DNA of 64,000 nucleotides from Clostridiales bacterium UBA4039 (GCA_002382805.1 DGAD01000003.1:17818-81817), one strand, 5' to 3'; counted from the first letter of the stretch, positions 45,026 to 52,838 are shown. The notes: generated by a model from the letters alone, not told the origin. Made by a program: numbers and translations.

Positions 45026-47173
45026 TTGGAGACAAAGAATAAAAAAATCGTATTAGAAAAAATTCCGGTAAATCGAACTTATAAGAATGATAAGGTGATT
45101 GATACAGTTTTATCTCATACGGTACAACTTAAAAAAGTTAATGACATAATTGAGGAAGGGACGGAAGACTTAACATTTGCAGAAGCCGTAAAAAATTATC
45201 CGGCTTTTGAGAAAAGAAATTTTTCAGACCAACAGGTTCAATTCGCATTTGATGCAGCAAGGATAATAACAGGAGAGTTAAAAGAGAAAAAACCTATTTT
45301 AGTTCCGGTTCGATGTGGATTTGGTAAATCTACATTTATAAATGCTATTGTACTGACTATCCTTAATAACTTGAAATTAAAAGGTGAACCGATTGAAGAA
45401 GCAGGAATTATTATTGTAACAGAACGATTAGAAGATTTGAAACAAATGCAAGCTTTAATTCAAGAGCGTATGGGTTTATATGATCATCAAAAACGAACAG
45501 ATGATAAAGGTCGATTTTATGACTTTGAAACACCATATATGTATATTTTGGAAAGTTGGAATCTGGATATTAACTGTGCTATGAGGGTGAAAAATTATGA
45601 AGAGTCATTAAATACTTGCCCGACTTGTCAATTTAAAAGCGATTGTAAAATTGGAAATCAAATTAAAATGCAATATAATAGTCCTATTTTAGGAATTACT
45701 ACACCTAGATTTAACTATTATGCTGATAACGGAAATCTTAATGCTATTGGAAAGTGGAGAGGGATTAATAAGAAAACTGATGAAAAAACAACCTTAGCAA
45801 GAAAACTGATATTGATTGACGAAAAACCTCGATTGGCAAAAGTAGACGATGTTTCAAGAGAATTGGTTGATAGGTTAATTGATACTGTTTCTAGAATTGA
45901 AGAACATGAGTACGGATCATTTAGAGCTGATAAGAAAAAGATGAAAGCGGAATTGCGCAATGTTCGTAATAAAATTGACGATCTAATTACTAAATATGAA
46001 AAATACAAGAATGCTTATGTGAAATTGAATGAAGAAGTTTTTAGTAAGGAGTTTCTTGAACTATGGAATATTCATCTTAAGTTTGTACATAAGAAGCATA
46101 TCGATGCAATTATTGATATGTTCAGCCATGGTGCAATATTTTGTAAAACAGGGAAATACGATCTTTTCAAAACCATTGGAATGAGTAATTTTATAGTAGA
46201 TGAATATAAGACTATGATATTTGATGGTACAGCAGAGTTAACCCTAGAATATGATAAAAATGATTTTATTTTATGGGATGTAAATGATTACCGTGAATAT
46301 AATAATGTTACTTTTCATAATGTTAAAGAAAACTATTCAAAACGAGTCATTGAAGAAAATATTGAAATGCTAAATCCAGTTGCAGAATGGATTGAAAAAA
46401 ATCTTAAAGAAAAAACATTTGTTGTTACTTATATGTTTGCTAGCAACTATTTTAACGATTTGGTTGAAGAAAATGAATTTATCGTTAGACTAGAAGAAGA
46501 TGGGATAGAATCAATTCCCTATTTTGGAAATACTAAGGGCAGAAATGATTTTAATGAGTGTTCCAAAATGGTTCAAATTGGCTGGAATAGATTAGATTCA
46601 CATACCTATATATCTCATTTTATTGCATCAAACAGGGTTATACAAAAGGCTTTTAATGATAATTATGATAAGAAGTTTGATTCGATTCAGGCGTTGCTAA
46701 TTAATAATAATGGATCTTTTACCTTTTCGGATGTTGAGTTTTATAAGTATATGCATCTTATTAATCAATTTGAGCAAGAGGTTTTCAGGACAAAGGTAAG
46801 AGAATTTTCAAGTGAAGAAGATGTGGATGTATATTTATTTAATCTTAATGAAACCATGGAGTTAATGATTAGGCAGAGATTTACAAATTGTAAAATAGTT
46901 GAAGAAGAGTGGAATGAGATTGAAATATATAAATTCTTGAACCGGAAAAATGCAGATAGTAAGATAATTAATGCCTTTTATGACTGGCTTAATAGATGGG
47001 ATGGGAAAGCTATATCTGTAAAGGAGGTAAAGGAAATTAATAATATTTCTGATTCTTATTGGAAAAAAATAAGAAGTAAAAAAATGATAAAAGGTATTTT
47101 TGATATGCGCAATATACAGACGGTAAGAGATGGTAATAATTATTCATTAGTAAGTTTAGCTGAAAACGATTAA
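45026..47173 (+). CDS. P-loop ATPase/helicase with XPD/DinG-like Fe-S cysteine cluster
   Basis: A 715-residue protein starting at TTG with GAGGTG eight bases upstream. It has Walker A PVRCGFGKSTF (G98-T103) and a Walker B-like LILIDEKP (D265-E266). Between them C184, C198, C201 and C207 (spacing 13-2-5) resemble the iron-sulfur ligands of XPD/DinG helicases. A later segment FDGTAELTLEYD (about 395) and ENEFIVRLEED/MVQIGWNRL may be helicase motifs of the second RecA domain. The C-terminal 60 residues look like an HTH (AISVKEVKEINNISDSYW). It could unwind templates for the upstream polymerase; this is inference. Its family was not recognised at full length. Confidence 0.6.
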   Translation: METKNKKIVLEKIPVNRTYKNDKVIDTVLSHTVQLKKVNDIIEEGTEDLTFAEAVKNYPAFEKRNFSDQQVQFAFDAARIITGELKEKKPILVPVRCGFGKSTFINAIVLTILNNLKLKGEPIEEAGIIIVTERLEDLKQMQALIQERMGLYDHQKRTDDKGRFYDFETPYMYILESWNLDINCAMRVKNYEESLNTCPTCQFKSDCKIGNQIKMQYNSPILGITTPRFNYYADNGNLNAIGKWRGINKKTDEKTTLARKLILIDEKPRLAKVDDVSRELVDRLIDTVSRIEEHEYGSFRADKKKMKAELRNVRNKIDDLITKYEKYKNAYVKLNEEVFSKEFLELWNIHLKFVHKKHIDAIIDMFSHGAIFCKTGKYDLFKTIGMSNFIVDEYKTMIFDGTAELTLEYDKNDFILWDVNDYREYNNVTFHNVKENYSKRVIEENIEMLNPVAEWIEKNLKEKTFVVTYMFASNYFNDLVEENEFIVRLEEDGIESIPYFGNTKGRNDFNECSKMVQIGWNRLDSHTYISHFIASNRVIQKAFNDNYDKKFDSIQALLINNNGSFTFSDVEFYKYMHLINQFEQEVFRTKVREFSSEEDVDVYLFNLNETMELMIRQRFTNCKIVEEEWNEIEIYKFLNRKNADSKIINAFYDWLNRWDGKAISVKEVKEINNISDSYWKKIRSKKMIKGIFDMRNIQTVRDGNNYSLVSLAEND

Positions 47174-47190
47174 TAAATAAGATATAATTA

Positions 47191-47218
47191 TTAGGGGTAT
47201 ACAATTAGGGGTATACAC
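47191..47218 (+). repeat. Tandem 14-base repeat with GTATAC core
   Basis: TTAGGGGTATACAA (47191-47204) is followed directly by TTAGGGGTATACAC (47205-47218). It lies 18 bases after the helicase-like gene. The half-palindromic core suggests a protein-binding site or a promoter for a specialised polymerase; neither is shown. Confidence 0.7.
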
Positions 47219-47300
47219 TTTCCTATAAAATATATTATAGAGATTTGTACCCACCCAATTGTTCATAATAACATATAGTTAGAATTTGTGAATATAATAT

Positions 47301-47324
47301 TCTCGGCATGCTTGCATGCTGAGA
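47301..47324. other. Strong 11-bp hairpin
   Basis: TCTCGGCATGC pairs with GCATGCTGAGA (one G-U) around a minimal TT. No T tract follows, so it is not a typical terminator. Confidence 0.5.
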
Positions 47325-47466
47325 AACGCTTTTAAAGGTTTTGAACTTGTTCTTGTTCTATAATTAATTCTTTTAGTGTATAAATTGCTAAAGACGGGAA
47401 CGTTTTATTTTTTGTATTATTGTATTATATGGATATTATTTTATTTAATTGTTTAACTGTTATCTA

Positions 47467-47497
47467 CGCCGCCCGCGAAGCGGGGCGTCGAGTGAGC
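47467..47497 (+). repeat. GAA-loop hairpin with TCGAGTGAG tail, copy 2
   Basis: ACGCCGCCCGC-GAA-GCGGGGCGT (two bases bulged) followed by TCGAGTGAG at 47489-47497, the same 9-base tail as at 44791-44799. A related hairpin without the tail, GCCATC-GAA-GATGGC, is at 48161-48175. Confidence 0.6.
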
Positions 47498-47524
47498 AAA
47501 TTTATTCCAAAAAGAAAAATGTAT

Positions 47525-47554
47525 GAATCTATCAATTTGATAGGTTCTTTTTTT
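47525..47554 (+). terminator. Terminator before the 162-residue gene
   Basis: GAATCTAT / ATAGGTTC stem (one wobble), loop CAATTTG, followed by TTTTTTT. It probably ends transcription from the accessory operon. Confidence 0.8.
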
Positions 47555-47604
47555 ATGCTCGAATGTAACTATTAACTTGTGACAAATATACGGAGGTCAT
47601 TATT

Positions 47605-48093
47605 ATGACAGTAAATTACGATGAATTTAATGAATTAGCAGGACAACTTGATTACCAAGAATCATTACTTGATTCACCTGAATGTACACTGGAATTACTT
47701 GTAGATTTATGCAAACAACAAAATGAGATTATTAAGCAAATGTTGAACCAAGTGGAGATGAATCAATACAATATCAACTATCTTGACCTTGCGAAAAAGT
47801 CTATAGCATTAACAAAACAAGAAAAAAATGAAATATGTATCAAAATTGAAACAAGTATTCTAGAGTACAAAATTGATGATGTAAAATTGCCAAAGCATTT
47901 GACTGATTGGAAAGATATGTTAGCTTGTGAATTAGCAGATGTGTTTGGCGAGGAAATCATAGCAAAACTATCAGTAAATGATGATAGTAGAAATCAAGAA
48001 ATCATAGGATATATCAATTATGTCTGCGATAGAATGGGAATTTGCGGTAGAGAATTTGATGCAGTCCAAAAGTCGATGAAAGTTGTTAATTAA
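47605..48093 (+). CDS. Hypothetical protein, helical
   Basis: A 162-residue acidic, leucine-rich protein not recognised. The first 60 residues look like an extended helix (LDYQESLLDSPECTLELLVD, NEIIKQMLNQVEMN), the rest alternates short helices. No membrane segment, zinc cluster or catalytic motif is seen. The ribosome site is GGAGG. It is followed by a hairpin at 48107-48141 and so may be a single-gene unit between the accessory operon and the phage genes. Confidence 0.6.
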   Translation: MTVNYDEFNELAGQLDYQESLLDSPECTLELLVDLCKQQNEIIKQMLNQVEMNQYNINYLDLAKKSIALTKQEKNEICIKIETSILEYKIDDVKLPKHLTDWKDMLACELADVFGEEIIAKLSVNDDSRNQEIIGYINYVCDRMGICGREFDAVQKSMKVVN

Positions 48094-48106
48094 TATGTAC
48101 TATTTG

Positions 48107-48141
48107 AAAAGGTGGGATATAAAAAAGATGTTCCACCTTTT
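48107..48141 (+). terminator. Terminator-like hairpin after the 162-residue gene
   Basis: AAAAGGTGG (48107-48115) pairs perfectly with CCACCTTTT (48133-48141) around a 17-base loop. Confidence 0.55.
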
Positions 48142-48284
48142 CGCAAAAGAATCTTACAACGCCATCGAAGATGGCATTGCGCGGAAAGAAAAAAATGTAT
48201 AGGTGACGATGTCTAAACTAACGGTAGGGTCTAAAGTGAAACGTTAAACAGTTAATGCTCATTGGTAAAGGAGAAAATGAGATT

Positions 48285-48650
48285 ATGAAAAACAATGGAT
48301 GTTATTATGAAGAAATGGATTTATTTAGCATGAATTTGGAATATGGTCAACAATATAATGAAGAGTATGAAGAGTGGTTTTATAAGGCATATTCAGAATA
48401 TTATTCACTTTCTGAAGTAGAAAAAATGTGGGTTAAGTCAAATATAAAAGATATCATAATAGATTGTGACTATTCTGTAGATGTGCTTCCTAAAACTATT
48501 AATGAATGGGTGATGAGATTACACAAATGGAATTCAATTATCTATGGGACTGGGTTATCTAAGAAGTTAATAATAACAAGTGTTTATGGAATTGATGAAT
48601 TTATAGAATTATTCAATGAAGTTGTATCTGAATTACAATCGGGTATTTGA
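48285..48650 (+). CDS. Hypothetical phage protein
   Basis: A 121-residue protein from the ATG at 48285, which has AAGGAG eleven bases before; an in-frame ATG at 48255 precedes that ribosome site and is less likely. The sequence is rich in Tyr and Glu (CYYEEMDLF, YNEEYEEWFYKAYSEYYSL) with a helical C-terminus. I do not recognise the family. It lies at the start of a run leading to the ParB-methyltransferase gene and overlaps the next gene slightly or abuts it, as in phage early/late junctions. Confidence 0.6.
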   Translation: MKNNGCYYEEMDLFSMNLEYGQQYNEEYEEWFYKAYSEYYSLSEVEKMWVKSNIKDIIIDCDYSVDVLPKTINEWVMRLHKWNSIIYGTGLSKKLIITSVYGIDEFIELFNEVVSELQSGI

Positions 48651-48673
48651 TTAGTAATGCTATTGATTATGTG

Positions 48674-48931
48674 ATGGCGAGCAGAGAAGGCTCGTCATTT
48701 AATAGTAGGAAGGATGAGGAGAAAGTGTTTAAAAGATTAATCTATGATATTTTGGGAATAATACTTATTTGCATAATGTCTATTTTGGCGGTTATAGGAC
48801 TAAAAGTAATAATTGATGAGGGCGTTCTATTTGAGTTTTTTATTATTAGTGTGATTTGTGCCACTATTATGTCGATTTATGAAAGGGTAAAAGAGGGGAT
48901 TTATGAATATAGAAAAAATAAAGCTAGCTGA
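48674..48931 (+). CDS. Small membrane protein, two hydrophobic helices
   Basis: An 85-residue protein (start uncertain: ATG 48674 or GTG 48725, the latter with GAGGAG just upstream). Two membrane helices are apparent, DILGIILICIMSILAVIGL and FEFFIISVICATIMSIY, followed by a basic tail. The 3' end overlaps the ParB-methyltransferase gene by 29 bases. The function is unknown; small membrane proteins in this position may be phage superinfection or lysis-related factors, but nothing in the sequence supports a specific role. Confidence 0.5.
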   Translation: MASREGSSFNSRKDEEKVFKRLIYDILGIILICIMSILAVIGLKVIIDEGVLFEFFIISVICATIMSIYERVKEGIYEYRKNKAS

Positions 48932-50192
48932 TTTGGTGTATGCAGATTATAACCCAAGAAAGGAACTGAAAGCCGGAGATGCTGAATATGAAAAAATAAA
49001 GAATAGCATCTTGGAGTTTGGTTATGTGGCTCCGGTTATAGTTAATCAATATGGATGTGATAATGGTAAATACAGAATTGTAGGTGGTCATCAACGTTCC
49101 ACTGTATTAAGAGATTTAGGATATACGGAAATAGAATGTGTTGTTCTTGACGTTGATGAGAATCAGGAGAAAGCACTTAACATTGCACTGAATAAGATTA
49201 CTGGTGAATGGGATGATGAAAAGTTGAGTAAGCTTTTGGATGAATTACGTCTGGAGGAATACAATATTGAGTTAACCGGTTTTAATTGGGATGAAGCAGA
49301 AGCTTTATTTGATGAGTATACATCGGAAGAGTTTGTTGAAGGTGATAATCCTGATGATGATTTTGATATTGAATTACCAGAGGAACCGATTAGTCAACTT
49401 GGGGATTTATGGATTCTTGGTAAACATAAGCTGTTATGTGGTGATAGCACGAAGGAAGATGATGTCATGAAACTTATGGGGGATGACAGAGCAGATATGG
49501 TGTTTACAGACCCCCCTTGGAATGTGAACTACGGTGCGGTTGATGAAGATAATGCTATGGGATATAAGCCAAGAACGATACTTAATGATTTCATGGGAGC
49601 AGAAGACTTTAAGCAGTTTATGTACGATGCATTCAATTGTATGAATGTGGCATCTAAGGATGGAGCTATGACTTATGTTGTGATGTCGGCTCAAGAATGG
49701 GGGAATATGATGCTGACTCTGGCTCAAAATAATTATCACTGGTCATCGACAGTGATATGGGCAAAAGATAGGCATGTTATGAGCAGAAAAGATTATCATA
49801 CACGATATGAGCCTATTTGGTATGGTTGGAAACAAGGAGATACGAGATTACATCCTTTGAAAGATAGGAAGCAAAATGATGTATGGGATATCCCAAGACC
49901 TAGAAAGTCAGAGTTACATCCAACTTGCAAACCTGTTGATTTGGTTATCAGGGCAATTAAGAACTCATCAAGTATAAATGATGTTGTTTTAGATTTATTT
50001 GGTGGTTCCGGCACAACACTTATTGCTGCTGAAGAAACTGGAAGGATATGTAGGATGAATGAACTTGATCCGAAGTATGTTGATGTTATTGTAAAGAGAT
50101 ATATTGATAAGGTTGGAAGTGATGCTGATGTTAAATTGATAAGGGGGCAAAATGAAATTAAATATAATAAGCAGAAAATGCAAAAAATGTAA
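48903..50192 (+). CDS. ParB-domain DNA methyltransferase fusion
   Basis: A 429-residue protein. The N-terminal ParB/Srx-like domain (about 1-100) shows ADYNPRKELKAGDAEYEKIK, the GYVAPVIVNQ strand and GHQRSTVL. The C-terminal part is an amino-methyltransferase of beta-class order: catalytic DPPW (D203-W206) precedes the SAM loop LDLFGGSGTT (D364-T372). Such fusions are common upstream of phage terminase genes; they methylate adenine-N6 or cytosine-N4 and probably protect phage DNA. Target sequence is unknown. No cognate restriction enzyme is adjacent, which fits an orphan phage methylase. Confidence 0.88.
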   Translation: MNIEKIKLADLVYADYNPRKELKAGDAEYEKIKNSILEFGYVAPVIVNQYGCDNGKYRIVGGHQRSTVLRDLGYTEIECVVLDVDENQEKALNIALNKITGEWDDEKLSKLLDELRLEEYNIELTGFNWDEAEALFDEYTSEEFVEGDNPDDDFDIELPEEPISQLGDLWILGKHKLLCGDSTKEDDVMKLMGDDRADMVFTDPPWNVNYGAVDEDNAMGYKPRTILNDFMGAEDFKQFMYDAFNCMNVASKDGAMTYVVMSAQEWGNMMLTLAQNNYHWSSTVIWAKDRHVMSRKDYHTRYEPIWYGWKQGDTRLHPLKDRKQNDVWDIPRPRKSELHPTCKPVDLVIRAIKNSSSINDVVLDLFGGSGTTLIAAEETGRICRMNELDPKYVDVIVKRYIDKVGSDADVKLIRGQNEIKYNKQKMQKM

Positions 50193-50277
50193 ACTATACG
50201 AATTGAAATATTGCAATGGAAGATTGTTTGTTAGCAATGACCCTTGCAGAAAACTAAATGCCCCGAAGGGCAAATAA
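50152..50277 (+). CDS. Small four-cysteine (zinc-ribbon-like) protein
   Basis: A 41-residue ORF from ATG 50152 with AAGGGGG four bases upstream, overlapping the methyltransferase end by 41 bases. Cysteines occur as KCKKCKLYELKYC and DPC, a CxxC...C...C arrangement typical of tiny phage zinc-binding proteins (the usual pattern is CxxCKYY...C...PC). It ends one base before the convergent lamin-tail gene. No larger homologue is recognised, but the overlap, ribosome site and Cys pattern support a real gene. Confidence 0.6.
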   Translation: MKLNIISRKCKKCKLYELKYCNGRLFVSNDPCRKLNAPKGK

Positions 50278-50676
50278 TTATATCTTCTTTTGGGAAACTA
50301 AATTTCCGTTTGCATCATATAAACAGGCAGTATCACCATCGTTATTCCAGATGAACCAATCTTTATTTTGATATAAATGGTACTGGGGTAATTTACCTTC
50401 ACTTGGGTTGGAGATATAATTATTGGTGCCAGTACCAGTCATTACAAAAACTAATTCATTAGGTTTTAAGATTAAGTTAGTCGTATTAGATGTATTACTT
50501 GGGAAAACATAAATGTGAATATGTTTTTGACCAGGACGATAGTCGGTTAATTTCCAAGATGAAATATCAATTGATGAATCACCGTTGTTTTTAATAAGAA
50601 TATATTCATCATTTAATTTTTCTTTAGTGTCCTTCCCATCGGGGTCATTATGGATGCTAATAATTTCAATGTTCAT
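50278..50676 (-). CDS. Lamin-tail (LTD) domain protein
   Basis: A 132-residue protein with the LTD beta-sandwich pattern: NDEYILIKNNGDSSIDISSW, KLTDYRPGQ, FPSNTSNTTNLILKPNELV and WNNDGDTACLYDANGNLV. No signal peptide is present. The gene is on the reverse strand, opposite all its phage neighbours, with its own promoter and GGAAGGAGATC ribosome site, which is the usual layout of a phage moron expressed during lysogeny. LTDs occur in secreted nucleases and wall proteins; here the single domain has no attached enzyme. Confidence 0.8.
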   Translation of the reverse strand: MNIEIISIHNDPDGKDTKEKLNDEYILIKNNGDSSIDISSWKLTDYRPGQKHIHIYVFPSNTSNTTNLILKPNELVFVMTGTGTNNYISNPSEGKLPQYHLYQNKDWFIWNNDGDTACLYDANGNLVSQKKI

Positions 50677-50715
50677 TTGATCTCCTTCCTCATCTTAATA
50701 ATAGTTTATAGATTA

Positions 50716-50744
50716 ATTATAGTATTTAATGTGTTTTGTTGCAA
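50716..50744 (-). promoter_or_regulatory. Promoter of the lamin-tail gene
   Basis: On the reverse strand TTGCAA (50744-50739), a 17-base spacer and TATAAT (50721-50716), about 40 bases before the start codon at 50676. Confidence 0.7.
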
Positions 50745-50811
50745 TTATAGATTGACTTATACAGCATTTAGAGTGACTAATGTAGTACCAAATATTAAGG
50801 AGGATTACATT

Positions 50812-51501
50812 ATGGAACGAAAAGAAATGGTTAAGAAGTTAAGTGAACATTTGGGGGTGAAAGCCAAATATCTAGGTGCACCAAGCTTTAATTATCAGAT
50901 TGAAATTGATGGTCAAGTTATCACAATTGACAGAGATTCGACAATTACACTGCAAGATGGAAAAGAAGTAATATTTGAAGACTTAGTTGGGGAGCAAATT
51001 GAAGACCAGATTAAATATGAAGTTTCTGTGCCGATGGAAAACCAAAGATATCAAAGCTTAAAAAATTTATGTTTTTTCATTTACAGTAAGCAAAGTATGA
51101 TAAAAAAGGTGTTTGAAGTCCAGCAGGATATAATTCCTAATAGACTTATTGAAGAGATTATGATGATTGAAGATGAGAATCTTGAAGAGTTAACCGAGAA
51201 AATCAACGAAATATCAAATGGGTTAAGGGTTGAGCAGATACGTGAAGAGTTAATGCTAATATTTGACTTTTTTGGCAGAGCGTTCAATAAGGAAAGACTC
51301 ATGGCTTATAGTGAGTTTGTATTGGCGATAAATCAGTTGGCATTAGAATCTAAAAGAGCGTCTAGCAAGATTACGGCTACAGATAATGAAAAATATACAT
51401 TCAGGGTGTTTTTAATCCGGTTAGGGTTGAAGGGGAATAGATATAAGGAAACAAGAAAAATTTTGTTGGAAAATTTAGAAGGTAATTCGGCATTTAGGTA
51501 A
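50812..51501 (+). CDS. Phage protein of the clostridial 'virulence protein' type, function unknown
   Basis: A 229-residue protein from ATG 50812 with AAGGAGG. The N-terminus KEMVKKLSEHLGVKAKYLGAP followed by FNYQIEIDGQVITIDRD and the C-terminus FRVFLIRLGLKGNRYKETRK...LLENLEGNSAF match a conserved family in clostridial prophages often labelled virulence protein without experimental basis. The open frame extends upstream to 50650, but the ribosome site and family start favour 50812. No catalytic motif is seen. It lies between the methyltransferase and terminase genes, its usual neighbourhood. Confidence 0.65.
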   Translation: MERKEMVKKLSEHLGVKAKYLGAPSFNYQIEIDGQVITIDRDSTITLQDGKEVIFEDLVGEQIEDQIKYEVSVPMENQRYQSLKNLCFFIYSKQSMIKKVFEVQQDIIPNRLIEEIMMIEDENLEELTEKINEISNGLRVEQIREELMLIFDFFGRAFNKERLMAYSEFVLAINQLALESKRASSKITATDNEKYTFRVFLIRLGLKGNRYKETRKILLENLEGNSAFR

Positions 51502-51540
51502 ACTAATTATGGCAAATAAAAGAAAGAACAGGAGACGAAA

Positions 51541-52194
51541 ATGAAAATAGGAAAAATTTGTTGGAAAAAAATGGAGTTAGGTGATAAGGTTTCTATTAAC
51601 AGCTTGTTTAATAATGATAGAGCTTCCGGTTTGAAAAGTGAATTCAAGCGTGTAATTATTGATTGCTTTAAGAAAGGTATTTTAGGAATTGAAAAATATG
51701 AATTAACAGATTATCTTTCAGAAGATGAATATTATGAATTAATGGAATATCATAGTAGAGATAACTTTATATTAAGAGACTGGATAAAAGATTATACAAA
51801 TGAGCCAGAAAGCAAGTTAGTACCGTTTGTTGAAATTCTTAAACGTGCTTATCCGGAGTACATAATTGACAGGTCTACTGAAGCTAAAAATGGATTGTTC
51901 TTTCAAAATTATCCGGAGTTGTCTGTTGGCTATAGTTTTAAGAATAGTAATGCAAGAGCTAGAATTTATTTACATGATACAGAAAGCATATATTCTTCCA
52001 TAAATGATAATTTAGAAAATCTGATTGAATGTTTGAAAATTACAAAAGATTCACTATGCATTGTTGGATGTGAGCCGGTAGGAGAGTTGAAAAGAATATT
52101 TTGTTATCGTCTTAGTAAAAAGCAAGAATTTAATGAGGCAGTTGAAGACTTGGTAAAGTCTGTGATGGCAGATATGTATAAATATGAGGTTTAG
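51541..52194 (+). CDS. Hypothetical protein
   Basis: A 217-residue protein not recognised. It is mixed alpha/beta with acidic helices (LTDYLSEDEYYELMEY, IKDYTNEPESKLVPFVEIL), a central beta section (LSVGYSFKNSNARARIYLHD) and a helical C-terminus (KQEFNEAVEDLVKSVM). No membrane segment or metal motif is present. It starts after an AGGAGACGAAA ribosome site and is separated from the next gene by an intrinsic terminator-like hairpin, so it is probably the last gene before the packaging module. Confidence 0.55.
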   Translation: MKIGKICWKKMELGDKVSINSLFNNDRASGLKSEFKRVIIDCFKKGILGIEKYELTDYLSEDEYYELMEYHSRDNFILRDWIKDYTNEPESKLVPFVEILKRAYPEYIIDRSTEAKNGLFFQNYPELSVGYSFKNSNARARIYLHDTESIYSSINDNLENLIECLKITKDSLCIVGCEPVGELKRIFCYRLSKKQEFNEAVEDLVKSVMADMYKYEV

Positions 52195-52200
52195 AATATG

Positions 52201-52225
52201 AAGAGTCAGAAATGGCTCTTTTTTT
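52201..52225 (+). terminator. Terminator/attenuator directly before the small terminase gene
   Basis: AAGAGTC / GGCTCTT stem (one wobble), loop AGAAAT, followed by TTTTT and then the ribosome-site region AATGGGGGTG of the next gene. Confidence 0.7.
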
Positions 52226-52240
52226 AATGGGGGTGATTAT

Positions 52241-52789
52241 ATGGGAAGACGAGGAGTTCCGAATAAAACGAACAAATGGGAAACGCATATACAACCACGT
52301 CTTTCAGAAATAAGTCAGTGGTTAGTAGATGGGGAACAGGTTTTAGATATATGTAAGAAGTTAGAAATACACCATGACACGTGGTATCGTTATCTAAAAG
52401 AAAATGAGGTTTTTTCCGAATTGGTGGATATGTCCCGAACCGCTGTAAATAATAAGGTTGAGCGGTCGTTATTGCGTCTTTGTATGGGTTTTGAGTACGA
52501 AGAGATAAAGACTATCGTGGAAGAGGATAAGAGCGGTAAAAAACGCACACGTGTTGAGAAAACAAAGAAATATCAACCACCGTCATCCAATGCATTATCA
52601 TTTTGGTTACGTAATCGTGCACCAGATCAATGGAATGATAAGCGTGAGTTGATATTAGATACCAAGGATAATGAAGAAGCTAGGAAAAAGTTGTTTCTTG
52701 AAATGATAGAAGCGGAGATTATTGAAGTAGAGTGTGAAGAAGATCAAGCTCAGTTGGTTGATTCTGAGGAGCGTTATGAATCAGAATAA
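52241..52789 (+). CDS. Terminase small subunit-like HTH protein
   Basis: A 182-residue basic protein beginning GRRGVPNKTNKWETH, with an N-terminal HTH (QVLDICKKLEIHHDTWYRYLKE) of the type found in small terminases and resolvase-like DNA binders, a middle helical segment (RTAVNNKVERSLLRLCMGFEY) and a PPSSNALSFWLRNRAPDQW motif that is common in Firmicute phage small terminases. The small subunit recognises the packaging site and regulates the large subunit. It lies upstream of TerL, but a recombinase gene is placed between them. Confidence 0.7.
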   Translation: MGRRGVPNKTNKWETHIQPRLSEISQWLVDGEQVLDICKKLEIHHDTWYRYLKENEVFSELVDMSRTAVNNKVERSLLRLCMGFEYEEIKTIVEEDKSGKKRTRVEKTKKYQPPSSNALSFWLRNRAPDQWNDKRELILDTKDNEEARKKLFLEMIEAEIIEVECEEDQAQLVDSEERYESE

Positions 52790-52794
52790 TATTA

Positions 52795-52838
52795 TGTCGC
52801 CAGTAATTTGATAGATAAACCGGAAATTTACAGCGACA
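52795..52838. repeat. Inverted repeat upstream of the recombinase
   Basis: TGTCGC (52795-52800) and GCGACA (52833-52838) frame partly complementary inner arms (GTAATTT and AAATTTAC). It starts six bases after the terminase stop codon and could be an end or core site for the recombinase; this is unproven. Confidence 0.35.

Larger units (their letters stand above)
47174..47604. other. 431-base intergenic region between accessory operon and prophage genes
   Basis: No ORF with a ribosome site is visible. The gap holds the tandem repeat (47191-47218), a GC-rich hairpin TCTCGGCATGC/GCATGCTGAGA (47301-47324), the second GAA-loop hairpin (47467-47497) and a terminator (47525-47554). Confidence 0.7.

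Noticed and set aside
48128..48202. A 24-codon ORF (MFHLFAKESY start) over the hairpin at 48107-48175
   Set aside because: Too short, no good ribosome site, and its sequence is dictated by two hairpins; insufficient support.
48903..50192. ParB-like N-terminus as a plasmid partition gene
   Set aside because: The domain is fused to a methyltransferase and there is no ParA or partition site; it fits phage ParB-methylase fusions.
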